A stretch of 64,000 nucleotides of DNA from the NCBI GenBank assembly GCA_037127255.1, contig JBANSL010000014.1:71469646-71533645 (forward strand), in the 5' to 3' direction. Below the pieces are notes generated by a model. The model saw only the letters and a list, made by a program, of their open reading frames with translations. It did not search any database and was not told the DNA's origin. The translations under genes and the position numbers were made by a program. The DNA comes from Persicaria tinctoria. Lineage: Eukaryota > Streptophyta > Magnoliopsida > Caryophyllales > Polygonaceae. This document shows, one piece after another, positions 1-16,289 of the stretch. Within the stretch, counting starts at the first letter, position 1. Every line of letters starts with the position of its first letter.

Positions 1-677
1 CAAGATTCTATAAGAAGATCGCTGTGGATTATTTTTATGCATTTTTGAGGAAAACGTGCAGGGAAAATAGTTTTATGTTTAATATTCCCCATGAGAGTTT
101 GTTAAATGTTGGACAAATTTTTTATGTGTAAAAAAAGACTTGATTATTTTTAAATGCATTTAGCAATAAGATTTTTTGGGGGGATGACTTTATTTATTTA
201 TGGTGGGTTTCAGCTTGCTTACAAATATTTCAATGCCTTTTTTTTTAAATCAAGATTTCAATGGCTTATGATAAAACTGTTGGAAGATTTCAATATATAA
301 AGGGTTTTTTTTTAAATTAAAAAAAATATATAAATCACAAACATTTCAATGCATTTTTCATGTATGAATCAATTAAACATGCCATGTTGTTTGGCTTTGT
401 TCTTCATCTACGTCGTTAACGGTCTTTGTTTTGCCTAATTTTTACCTTTTAGTAGAGTGCTTGCACCCTATTGTTACTTTTTTTTTTTTTTCCATTTTTA
501 ATGTTTTATAATGGTTAGTCTGTCTGTCTCTCGAGAATAAGGTTGTTGCTTGATCTCTCAAATTTTAACTTGTAACAAAAAAAATATATTTAAACGAGCT
601 ATGGCCATAATAAAAGTTATGCACTTCACTTGCATAAACGTTATTACTTCACAGGTAAAAAAAATAATCTAAACTTG
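1..677. other. AT-rich intergenic DNA
   Basis: The stretch is AT-rich with long A and T runs. I see no coding, RNA or transposon signature in it. It ends at the TTG target duplication of the next element. Confidence 0.6.
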
Positions 678-1407
678 GGGTCTATTTGGATTCCCATGTA
701 TTATGTTTATAATACATGTATTTAGTTTATAATTCATTAAAAAAAATAAGCAGTGTTTAAATGATACTTTTATAAAATGAATTATAATAATTTTATTACC
801 AAAGCTATTATTATTATTTGGGTTCCCCACCTCAATCAAAACCAAAAGAGTGAAAGAACTGAGAGATTTCTCAACAATTGCTCTCATTCTCTCGCCCATT
901 TTTTAGATTTGATTCTTGAGAGCTTTTCAATGGATTTTATTCTCTTTCTCCCCTTATTTTTAGATTTCAAGGTTGAGAGCTCATCGGAGAAAGAGATTTG
1001 GGGGGAAAAACACCCAAAATTCGATCCGAAATCCAACGGGAGAGAGAGGTGGTGTGGCTCCAGCTTAGGGATCCGGCGAGGTGGTGGTCAGAGGAGGAGC
1101 GAGCATCGTCTTTAGAGCTCCGGGAAGGGGAGTGATTCCCAATGGCGAGGGAGGAAGGTGGAGATAAAAAATGGAGCGATGCCCAACAAAGAAAGGCGAG
1201 GGCGGTGGTGGTCAGGTTGGTGTCCATGGCTCTCTACGCCGGCGACGATTGAGATTGTTGAACGGCAGGAGGGCGGATGAACAGTTGGTCAGCGAGAAAG
1301 GGTGAAGACTAGGGGAAGGGGAAAGGGCTGGAGAGAAATGAAGGAGCTACAATTATGATTATAATTTACTTAATAATTTAATACATGTATTTCACTTATA
1401 ATTAAAA

Positions 1408-2515
1408 GAGAAATTCCGTTTGGTACCCCTGAGTTTTTGACAATTCTGGATGGTGTCCCACACTCTTTTTTTGTCCGGATGATACCCCTGAGTTTTGTCA
1501 AAAGTCTGGCTCATGCCCAAAACTCATAGTTTCTTCTTTTTAATGAATAAAACCACCCATTATTTTTATTTTTTTTCATAAATATGCCCATTTACTTTTA
1601 ACAGTGAACAAAACTACATATTAATTAACAAAATTCAACACAAAAGTGACAAAACCAACTTTATTTTTTAAAATTTTACAAAATCACATATTATTTTCAA
1701 ATTTTTTATTGCAAAATCACTCTTGTTTAAAAAAAGATAGAACAGAATCACTACGATTTTTAAAAATGTATAAAAGATCTACGGAAATTTCGCGAGATAC
1801 CCCTGAGGTATTGCAATTTTCGCGAGGTATACAACTCTTTTGCATATTTCGCGTGGTACCCTTGTGGTTTTCATTTATTTCACCTCGTGCCCTCTCTCGT
1901 TAAATCTAACAGTCATTTTCATTCTCCGTTAGTTTGCAATTAAAAATAAAAATAAAAAGAAAGAACAATGCTGCTCTGAGCGGACGAGAGCGCGAAGAGA
2001 GAGCAAGACGCGGAGAAGAACAGAACAGCGCTGCTCAATTCGAAAACCCCTAAAGCGAAGAAAGAAAGAGAGAAAGAAGGTCGATCGAACGTAGCAGGAG
2101 GCCGGTGGAAGAAAGTTGAACAGAAGGGGAAAAGCGGGCCGATTAGAAGAAGAAGAAGAAGAAGCCGAAGGTCGAACAGAAAGAGAAGAAGCGTGAGGAG
2201 GTCGAACAGACAAGGTCGAACACGAAGAAGAAGCAGGTCGAACAGGAAGAAGAGGTATGTGTTGTTTGTAAATTTTTCGATAATTAGGGTTTCGAATTTG
2301 AGATTTTAACTACAAGTGTGTGAATTTGACTAATAGAGTTGCTATCTTAAGTATGTGAATTTGAGATTTTGGAGTTTTGAGTTTCGAATTAGGGATTTGA
2401 ATATGGCAAAGAACTTGATTTTCGAATTAGGGGTTTTCGAATTGAGTTTTCGAAAATTAGGGGTTTCAAAATGAGGCACTCTGAATTTGTGAATTGGGAA
2501 TTTTCATTTTTGAAA
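1408..2515 (+). repeat. Left terminal inverted repeat of the MULE
   Basis: It mirrors the right repeat from the outer end (CCGTTTGGT, then CCCCTGAGTTTTTGACAATT), through a purine-rich GAAGAAGAAG segment near 2145-2250, to an inner segment rich in the motif TTCGAATTAGGG. It is about 400 bp shorter than the right copy, because AT-rich sequence matching 5890-6590 is reduced here. A strong inward-facing splice donor, AG|GTATGT, occurs near 2254. Open frames in this repeat encode only Arg/Lys/Ser-rich low-complexity peptides and are not called genes. Confidence 0.8.
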
Positions 2516-3241
2516 TGTGTATTCTCTTTTGATAAAATCTTTACTGCCTGCACAATCTCCATCTAGCTAGCAGCTATACAAACTTTGCAATATGATATCC
2601 CTTGTTCGAAAGTCTTGATCCATCTGTCTAAAACATGAAACTTCAAACTCCTAGTCTTCATCTTGTCAAATTCTTCTTTGAATGCTAATGTACAAGGCTA
2701 TGTGTAAGATACTTATCTAGACTATAGATGATATGTGCTAATCCGAATTGTCTGTATGCTGAAATGGTTTAGCAAAAGCTGAGAATAGACATTGAAGAAG
2801 CAACTGCTCATTTTTTATTCAGAATATATAGCTCATGAAATTGTATTGAATCATGTTAACTTATAGAAACTCTTAAGTCCTATTTGTTACTGGCATTGAC
2901 ATCCTTAATGAAGGAGGCTTCAATTTTTTCTGAATGTTGAATATATTTTAAAAGTTTCTGAATGTTGAATACGAAGTTTGTTACTGACATTGGCACCCTA
3001 TATGACATGTGCAAATATGAATTATCTGTTTTTTTTTCTAAAAGTTTCTGAATGTTATACATCCTACTTGATGACATGTTTTTCTGAAAGTTTCTGAATT
3101 TTGAATATATCCTACTTGATGTCATGTTTTTTTGAAAGTTTTTTCTATCATGTATAGTCAAACATAGTCGAAATCCCCACAAAAGCCATTACACTCACAC
3201 CCGCATTTATATATAATTAAATTGAGATTAGATTATAATAA

Positions 3242-3904
3242 CATATATGGCAGAAAATTTGGGAAGCTAGGAATGATGCAATCTTCAGGAATAAAAAATC
3301 ATACCCACACCACCAAATAGCCATTAGGATACTTGGTGATTTCAAAGAATGGATAAACCTCAACCCAGTTAAAGCCAAGACTAACACACACATATCAAGT
3401 CGAAAACGAAACTCAAGATGGACCAAGCCTCCTAAAGATATCTACAAAATTAATGTAGATGGTTCTTTCAAATCCACGGGAGACAGCCACGTGGCGGGGG
3501 GGTTGGTTAGGGACCACCATGGTGCTGTGGTGGATATTTTTCAATTTGAATCGATTGCTACATCTCCTCTACAAACGGAGATCTCAGCCTTCTGTGCAGG
3601 TGTAGATTTAGCTCGCTCCAAAGGACTAAGAAGAGTCATAATCGAAGGAGATTGTTTGAAAGCTGTCAAAGCCATCAACGACAACTCTTTTGTCAGATGG
3701 GAAATAACAAGGGAAGTGGAATTTATCAGGAACCTTAAATCAAGCTTCATCAGCATAGACTTCCGACACTGCTATAGGGAAGCAAACAAAGCTGCCGATT
3801 TCATCTCTATATCTAGGGATACTTGTATGTACTCGAACCTCCCTACTAATAGGGATTTATGTAACATCATCCGGTGGGATGATCATGGTGGATTCTTACA
3901 CTAG
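3242..3904 (+). pseudogene. RNase H-like (RVT_3) fragment captured inside the MULE
   Basis: The reading frame runs from a TAA just upstream to TAG at 3902-3904 and encodes about 220 residues with no in-frame ATG start. It contains a WEARNDAIF motif, then INVDGSF (first RNase H aspartate), GLVRDHHG, a segment with ISAFCAGVDLA (the family's catalytic glutamate region is altered), IIEGDCLK (aspartate), and a C-terminal HCYREANKAADF motif. This order matches the RNase H domain that ends plant LINEs and also occurs as stand-alone plant RNase H-like genes. No reverse transcriptase precedes it, so it is a truncated fragment, most simply captured by the surrounding MULE. Confidence 0.7.
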
Positions 3905-4207
3905 TAAGGTCTGCCTACTTTTGGCCTACTGTAAAAAAAACATATATTCATATAAAGACGTATAAATATATAATAGTTGCCATATATCTAATAATATATA
4001 AACAACCCCCACTTACTATGTACTTGCAAATCAAATGAACTCACACCCACCCCTGCCTAAATTTAATTTTGCATACAACACATGAGATTGTTCAGCAGAT
4101 TAACAAACAGCACCAAAATAAAGCATAACAGGCTCATTCAACTATTCAAAAGCAAACAATAAAAAACGACACCAGTTTGGAGCTGATCTCTAATTTTATC
4201 TTACTAA

Positions 4208-4281
4208 GCCTATTAGCTCAAATGGCAGAGCGATGTGTTTAGTTTAGACACAAAGATGTGGGTTCGAATCCCACATAGGCT
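4208..4281 (+). other. tRNA-like sequence, copy 1
   Basis: Seventy-four bases fold like a tRNA. The ends GCCTAT and ATAGGC pair, the D arm GCTC/GAGC is perfect, and the T arm GTGGG-TTCGAAT-CCCAC is perfect. Both RNA polymerase III promoter boxes are recognisable (TAGCTCAAATGG and GGTTCGAATCC). The acceptor stem is one pair short and the anticodon loop is abnormally large, so a decoding tRNA is unlikely. It lies inside the MULE, facing an inverted relative at 4376-4444. Confidence 0.5.
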
Positions 4282-4375
4282 ATCTATATATTGAGTTTGA
4301 TTCTATAAATGATATCAATTCAAAAAATAAGGAAAATCATAGGTATAAAGTTGAACTTCCAATTAAATTGAGATT

Positions 4376-4444
4376 AGCCTATGCGGGATTTGAACCCGCA
4401 TCTTTGTGCATGAGCACATCGCTCTACCATTTGAGCTAATAGGC
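4376..4444 (-). other. tRNA-like sequence, copy 2 (inverted)
   Basis: On the minus strand it begins GCCTATTAGCTCAAATGG and ends CCCGCATAGGCT, with paired D and T arms. The anticodon arm reads TGTGC-TCAT-GCACA, giving only a 4-nt loop. It is inverted relative to copy 1, 94 bp away, so the pair can form a long hairpin. A degenerate third relative is at 54085-54155. Confidence 0.5.
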
Positions 4445-5194
4445 TTTGTCATGTTGAATAAGAGCATAAATTTTGTCAAGTACTCTCACAACAAGCTAGT
4501 TCTATTTCAACCAAACTAGCTTGAAACAGAAAATGAGAATATAAGGTAAACATTAGTTACCTGAATAGCTTCATTTGAGTGACCATCCAGGAGAAGTAAA
4601 GGAGTTATGGAATTTCAAGCAAGATTCTGGTTCGAAAGTGGGAAGTGAAAATTTTAATTACAAAAAATCAAGAAAAGGATACGATAGCTTGCTTAGCAAC
4701 CACCATATCACAACTTCCATACAGAAAACGTATGTCAACAACAACCCTTATATTTTCAAAGGGATAGCAATCCACCAATCCCGCGATCTTAGACCTGATT
4801 AAAGCAAAGCCTCCATTCTTTTACAAGGATGAAATCTCTTCTTTGAGGCCTTAATGCTGCTCGGTTCCCTTCTCTACCAGGTTTATTAGTGCATCTTCAA
4901 TAAAAAGAGTACCCCGCCCTGTGGAATCTGTAAAGCAGTTTGTTGGCTCAGGCCATGCACGTTCTTTTGCAGCTGACTTTCTTTCAAGGAAAAGGCATCG
5001 CCAAGATCAAATGTCTGCATGTTGTGATCTTATATTATCAAGAAAATGATTCCTTATACACCACATCATCATCTCCGTATTCTATGTTCAAAAAAGATAT
5101 CAGCAGGGTAAAAAAAAATAAAACCAAAAGTAAGGTGTTGGAAGGAATGGTTCATTTGTGTGGTTTTCTGTAACAAATTGCAACGACAGCAACT

Positions 5195-6722
5195 CAAAAA
5201 TGAAAATCCCCCAATTCACAAATCCATAGTGAAAATCCCCAATTCGAATCCCTAATTTTCGGAAACACGAGCTAGTATCCCCAATTCGAAAGTCAACCTC
5301 AAAAATCAAGTTCATTGCAATATTCGAATCCCTAATTCGAAACTCAAAACTCCAAAATCTCAAATTCGAAACCCTAATTATCGAAAAATTTACAAACAAC
5401 ACATACCTCTTCTTCCTGTTCGACCGCTTCTTCTTCGTGTTCGACCTTGTCTGTTCGACCTCCTCCTGCTTCTTCTCTTTTTGTTCGACCTTCGACTTCT
5501 TCTTCTTCTAATCGGCATGCTTTTCCCCTTCTGTTCAACTTTCTTCCACCGGCCTCCTACTACGTTCGATCGGCCTTCTTTCTCTCTTTCTTTCTTCACT
5601 TTAGGGGTTTTCGAATTGAGCAGCGATGTTCTATTCTTCTCCGCGTCTTGCTCTCTCTTCGCTCTCTCGTCTGCTCAGAGCAGCACTGTTCTTTCTTTTT
5701 ATTTTATTTTTAATTGCAAACTAACGGAGAATGAAAATGACTGTTAGATTTAACGAGAAAGGGCATGAGGTGAAATAAATGAAAACCACAGGGGTACCAC
5801 GCGAAATATGAAAAAGAGTTGTATACCTCTCGAAAATTGCAATACCTCAGGGGTATCTCGCGAAATTTCCGAAAGATCTATTATTTTTCTATACTTTGCA
5901 AAAACAATATTTAACACATATTATTTTTCAAAACAATATTTAACTTATATCTCATTAACTTTAAACATTTGTAAATGTGATTGATCAATTTAACCAAATG
6001 CTCGATTATAATTTTTTTGAAAAGGAAAAGTAAATTTTATTTATTTACTTTTCTTCTTGTAAAAGAAAAATATAATAAGAGATTAATCATTCTTATTTTA
6101 TTAGGTTTTATGTATTCCAAATAAAAGAAATGAATAATACCTTCTTTTATTACACAAGAAGTGATTTTGTGCATTTTTTAAAGCATAAAGGGTGGTTTTA
6201 CACAAAATATGATTTTACGAAGTATTTTTTTATAATGTATAGGTTAACTATTTTTGTTCACGTAATAAGATAGTGGATTTGTGCAAAATTTTGTAAATAA
6301 TGGGTGATTATGTACATGCATTAGACAAATAATGAGATTTATTTTTTATAAAGTATGTAATGGATATTTTGTGTAATGTTACAAATAATGGTTGATTTTC
6401 TTCAAAATTTTTTTGGAAAGAATGGGTATTTTTTGCTACAATGGAAATAATGTGCGATCTTATTAATTTTAAAAAAATAAAGGTGATTTTGTCAATTTTG
6501 TTTTGAATTTAGTTAAATAATAAGTAGTTTTGTTTAATGTTAAAAGTAAATGGGCGTATTTATGAAAAAATAAAAATAAAGGGTGATTTTATTCATTAAA
6601 AAGAAAAAACTATGATCATGCCGGTCTTTTGATAAAACTCAAGGGTACCATCCGGACAAAAAAAAAGTGTGGGACACCAACCGGAATTGTCAAAAACTCA
6701 GGGGCACCAAACGGAATTTCCC
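5195..6722 (-). repeat. Right terminal inverted repeat of the MULE
   Basis: It is the inverted counterpart of 1408-2515, best matched at 5195-5890 and 6600-6722. Roughly 400 extra bases of AT-rich sequence (within 5890-6590) are absent or reduced in the left repeat. Read on the minus strand it has the same inward splice donor motif (GAAGAG|GTATGT near 5408) and the same GAAGAAG-rich leader as the left repeat. Confidence 0.8.
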
Positions 6723-6938
6723 TAATTAAAATACATTGGGAATCCAAACAGACCCTTGATAGAACATGAAAAAAAATGCAGGAAACTATAATATATATTT
6801 CTCATATTTTATAGTTCTTCAGACTGTATGTACAAGCCCACATAAATGACCAAAATTTTGAAAGTAACCCAAACGACCTAACAACTAAAAGGTCACTGAA
6901 ATTAAGAGATGAAAAGGATAGGAAGCAACTGATTGCAA

Positions 6939-12915
<5,977 letters not shown>

Positions 12916-14127
12916 TATCTATGTATCTTTCACCTGTGTACAGAGCATGTACATTTCACAATTTGTAGCAGCTTGTGAGCCAATACATGTGCTCAGGTAT
13001 CTTCCAGTGATACCACATCACCAGGAGTGCATCAAAATGATGAAGCTCATCACCAAGTACCGAATGTATAAATTGATTCACTGAAGATCTCTGGAAAGCA
13101 TGAACCTAAAAATCAAAGTGTAACCATTCACTGGATAGGTAAAAGGATAAATAAAAAAGGGAAAAAAAAAACAAATAACAACTTTACAACAAAAAGGGAC
13201 AATAACAAACATGGAGGATATCCAAATTCCAAATAATACAAATCCCAGAACCAATAAAAAAAAAACTAAAGAGGTCATTTTGTTTACAAGCAACTTCCCT
13301 CTCCTTATATAGTCTTGTTGATTTTTATTTTTCTACAGTGAGTTATTGGGAATATAACATTAAACCTTCCTCCAAAACACATGAAATATAATCAATTAGG
13401 GGACTGGGTAGATTTTTCTTCACCTTGTTTATATCAATCTCCTATTCCCCATTTTAATTCCTGCGAAATGAAACTTAACCAAACATATTTTCTCAAATCT
13501 CAGGAAATGCAATTCCTATGAAGTATTTCTCAGTCGCGTTGAATCAATTCAATCCTAATGGAAACGTCCAAGTGACTTGCTACAGAACATAGTAAGATAA
13601 AAACTTTCCACTAGCTGGCAAGAACAGATTTTGCACCCTAAGTTACACAACACAGAGCATTGCAGCTAGCACACAACTGAAATCTACTGAAGATTTGGAA
13701 GTTAATCAAACTATCAACTGCCCTAGGAATAAACTTTTCAGCTATACCAAATAACAATTGTTTAGCCTAACCAAACCAACCGAAAAAATAGGAAAGAAGC
13801 TAATCGGAGTATCGTACCAACCACATACACACATCTGCTTTTTATAAAACCCAAAAACTGATTGAAACTCGAAACAAACTACATGTCCAGATAAGACAAG
13901 CAATACCAAAAAAAAAAAAAATCCATCTGATGAAGGAAAGAAATTACAGAAAGAGTTCATTAGTTGGAACATGCAAGATGGTAATTGGTAATAAAAAAAC
14001 CTAGAAATTTCAATAGCTGTGGATGTACACTGTCAACCAAGAGAGTACAGATGAATTGGAGAGAACGGTAATTGCGGTTCGAGGAGTCGATTGATCGATT
14101 GAAAGAGGAGTTGTTCGATTGGGAATA
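12916..14127 (-). other. 5' leader and probable leader intron of the Raf-like kinase gene
   Basis: Just upstream of the ATG, a minus-strand acceptor (CTGTACACAG|GTGAAAG) sits near 12930. A matching donor (GCACAG|GTATTCCC) lies near 14127. This suggests an intron of about 1.2 kb in the 5' leader. The span is AT-rich with no convincing coding sequence. Confidence 0.45.
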
Positions 14128-14310
14128 CCTGTGCGTGGAAACTGCACTTTTCAACCTCGCCACGTCTTCGGAATCGGAGAGTCTTCGGAATTGGAGATCA
14201 GAAGCGCCCCCTTCGCCCCTCTCTCTCTCTGTCGAGGGTTTTTCCGCAGATTCGCAGTTCCGTCTGGTAGAAAGGTTCGTCTCACGGTGTCAGTCTTACC
14301 TCGCTGGTTC
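14128..14310 (-). promoter_or_regulatory. Probable first non-coding exon and promoter of the Raf-like kinase gene
   Basis: On the minus strand this is less AT-rich than its surroundings, carries a GAGAGAGAGAGG tract typical of plant core promoters and leaders, and ends in a good splice donor at 14127. A Stowaway-like MITE begins 35 bp upstream. The exact transcription start cannot be seen. Confidence 0.4.
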
Positions 14311-14344
14311 GTACAGTAATATTTTATTAATATTATATTATATA

Positions 14345-14584
14345 CGGCCTCTGTCTTAAAATTTAAGTTGTTTTAGAATTTTACACGAGTTTTACTAATA
14401 AATTTTATTGTTTTTAATACCCACTACATTTTTTAATCAATAAAAAATCTATAAAAAAATCAACAACACACAAATCGATACAAATCATTAGTATCTCCTA
14501 CCTAGAAAATCTAAAATGACATCTATTTTAATAGTAGTATAAGAATAAACACTTAAAACGACCTAAATTTTGAGACGGGATGAG
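14345..14584. mobile_element. Stowaway-like MITE (240 bp)
   Basis: The left end CGGCCTCTGTCTTAAAATTT and the right end, reverse complement CTCATCCCGTCTCAAAATTT, form imperfect inverted repeats continuing through AAG/GGTTGTTTT or TCGTTTT. TA flanks both sides. Size, TA target and CTCCCTCCGTCTC-like ends fit Tc1/mariner Stowaway MITEs. It lies directly upstream of the kinase gene. Confidence 0.7.
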
Positions 14585-14610
14585 TATTATATTAGTAATA
14601 AAAAAAACTA

Positions 14611-14978
14611 CTCCCGCGGTTAAATGTCACTTTACTTTTATTTTTTAAATCAAGTTTTTTTTATAAATTCATACTTAATATTCTCTCTGTTATTTAAAAC
14701 TTGTCATTTACTATTAATATACGTGTATTAGCACGATAAAAGCTATATAAAATATTAACATTTTTCTACATTTGTTTTTATAAATTCATACTTAATTGTA
14801 ATAAGTATGAAATTATTGAATAAGTTAATATTTTATATTATTTTTTAACACCTTAATTAACGGATAGAGTATTAAGTATGAATTTATAATAAAAAAATTA
14901 GAAAATTTATTTTATATAGTTTTTACCTCTTTAAAGTGCACAAAAGTCCAAACAACATTTGATATGAGACAGAGAGAG
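14611..14978. mobile_element. Stowaway-like MITE with a second one nested inside
   Basis: The outer ends CTCCCGCGGTTAAATG and the reverse complement of CAGAGAGAG are flanked by TA. Long inner arms around ATAAATTCATACTTAATA (near 14660-14682) and its complement (14868-14895) pair. Between them, TTCTCTCTGTTATTTAAAA and ACGGATAGAG, again flanked by TA, look like the ends of a second element (about 14683-14868). The assignment rests on terminal similarity only. Confidence 0.5.
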
Positions 14979-15473
14979 TATTACAGTAGTTTTTAGTCTT
15001 TAAAATAAGAATAATATTTTATCTTCTTTGAAAGTTCGAGCTCGTGATATTTTATCTTCTTTGAAAGTTCCTTTGTAAATGTGTCCCCCTCCTCTTACAA
15101 ACCCCAACTTAAAACAAAAACAAAAATTACATTAAAAAAGGGTTATAAGAATTTAAAAAAAAATAAAAAATTTATGTGAGAGGGGACAGAAGAGAGGAAC
15201 GGGATCGAGTACAGAGAATTCAAACACTAACAAAAGAAACGTGAAACATACCATGAATTTGGTGTAAAATGTCAAAATGGTTGTATACCCTCCCTAACAA
15301 AAGCCTATACGGTAGCCTAGAAACCACTCAAAGGTCTCAACTAGATCATTGACCTTCCCTTCTCATTGCTAATCAAGCAGCTTACTTTGTCATCTCTTAT
15401 CCCCAAGTGTGAATTTGCATTTAAGTACCTCCACAAACGATTTTTACACGGTGAGGATAATCTACTCCGCAAT
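14979..15473. other. Intergenic DNA with a small tandem duplication
   Basis: A segment containing ATATTTTATCTTCTTTGAAAG is repeated in tandem with about 34-bp spacing around 15012-15070. The rest is AT-rich without recognisable genes. Confidence 0.5.
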
Positions 15474-15964
15474 TAGGGGTGTTATGTAAACACGAGCTGT
15501 TCGGATTCGACTCGAAAAACTCGGCTCGAGCTAGTTCACATTTGAAAAACGAGCCGAGTTCGAGCGGATTCCTGAGCTTGAATCGAGCTCGAGCCGAGTA
15601 GGAGCTCGAGCTTGAGTAGCTCGTATAGCTCGGACATATTTGCCCTTGTGCTTTTTTTCCCTTTATAGTTTTAGGGTTTCTCTCAAATCAATCCCGTTCA
15701 CTCGAGCTCAGAAACGAGCTAAAAAACGAGCTCAGAAACGATCTTTCAGCAAAAATAAGCTACAACAATAACATGAGCTCGAGCTCGGCTCGACAAAAAA
15801 CGAGCAAAACGAGCTCCAGCTTGTTCAAATACTCGCGAGCCGAGTTCGAGCTCACTTCTAAGCTCGACAAAAATTCGAGCCGGGCTCGAGCTCGAACTTG
15901 AACAGAAACGAGCCGAATATGAGCAGCCCCCTACTCGGCTCGTTCGACTCGAATAACACCCCTA
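15474..15964. mobile_element. hAT-type MITE, GAGCTCG-rich family, copy 1 (491 bp)
   Basis: The termini are TAGGGGTGTTAT and its exact inverse ATAACACCCCTA. A perfect 8-bp target duplication, TCCGCAAT, flanks it (15466-15473 and 15965-15972). Eight-base duplications and TAGGG(G/A)TG ends are characteristic of Ac-like hAT transposons. The body consists of many iterations of CTCGAGCTCG/CGAGCCGAGT-like motifs in both orientations, so it is highly self-complementary. No coding capacity is seen. Confidence 0.88.
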
Positions 15965-15972
15965 TCCGCAAT

Positions 15973-16289
15973 CATTGTCCCTTTTATAGTCTACTTTCTT
16001 TTATTGGTTGAAAACAATTATAAAACTATCTCATTTATTAAAAATAATAATAAAATAATTCAGCGCATCCAATCAAGCGATATGGACTATAATAGACCAT
16101 AATGGCGAACTAGGTGATCTCAACCTATTTTACAAACATCTATAATGCAACTAGTCTGAAACGATAAATACATAGGTGTGGTGGTTAAACCAAAAATACA
16201 AAAGAGTATAACCAAACTAAGGCTCATACTGAAAAACTAGCATCCTACCCCAAAAGACTAAACCATGTATACCATCACACAAAAGGTTG
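15973..16289. other. Intergenic DNA, no feature seen
   Basis: Unremarkable AT-rich sequence between a hAT MITE and a LINE fragment. It could include the degenerate 3' end of that LINE. Confidence 0.4.

Larger units (their letters stand above)
1408..6722. mobile_element. Mutator-like element (MULE) with long terminal inverted repeats
   Basis: The termini are GAGAAATTCCGTTTGG on the left and the reverse complement of GGGAAATTCCGTTTGG on the right. A perfect 9-bp target duplication, TAATTAAAA, flanks it (1399-1407 and 6723-6731). Terminal inverted repeats exceed 1 kb. Long repeats starting with G plus a 9-bp duplication are the Mutator superfamily signature. The element is 5315 bp. The interior (about 2516-5194) shows no MULE transposase; it holds an RNase H-like fragment and two tRNA-like sequences. 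It is therefore a non-autonomous, Pack-MULE-like element. Confidence 0.85.
678..6755. mobile_element. PIF/Harbinger (Tourist)-like element, split by a Mutator-like insertion
   Basis: The left end reads GGGTCTATTTGGATTCCCA and the right end is its near-perfect reverse complement. Both ends are flanked by TTG (675-677 and 6756-6758), a 3-bp target duplication. The inverted similarity extends about 50 bp inward through an AATACATGTATT motif. Without the inserted Mutator-like element, this element is only about 750 bp (678-1407 plus 6732-6755). GGG(C/T)CTGTTTGG ends and 3-bp duplications are typical of Tourist/PIF-Harbinger, although TTG differs from the usual TWA target. I see no transposase, so it is probably non-autonomous. 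The right end lies about 180 bp beyond the stop codon of the Raf-like kinase gene. Confidence 0.65.

Noticed and set aside
2040..2270. Arg/Ser/Lys-rich open frames in both MULE terminal repeats
   Set aside because: They come from GAAGAAG triplet runs, lack domains, and the frame is not the same in the two copies.
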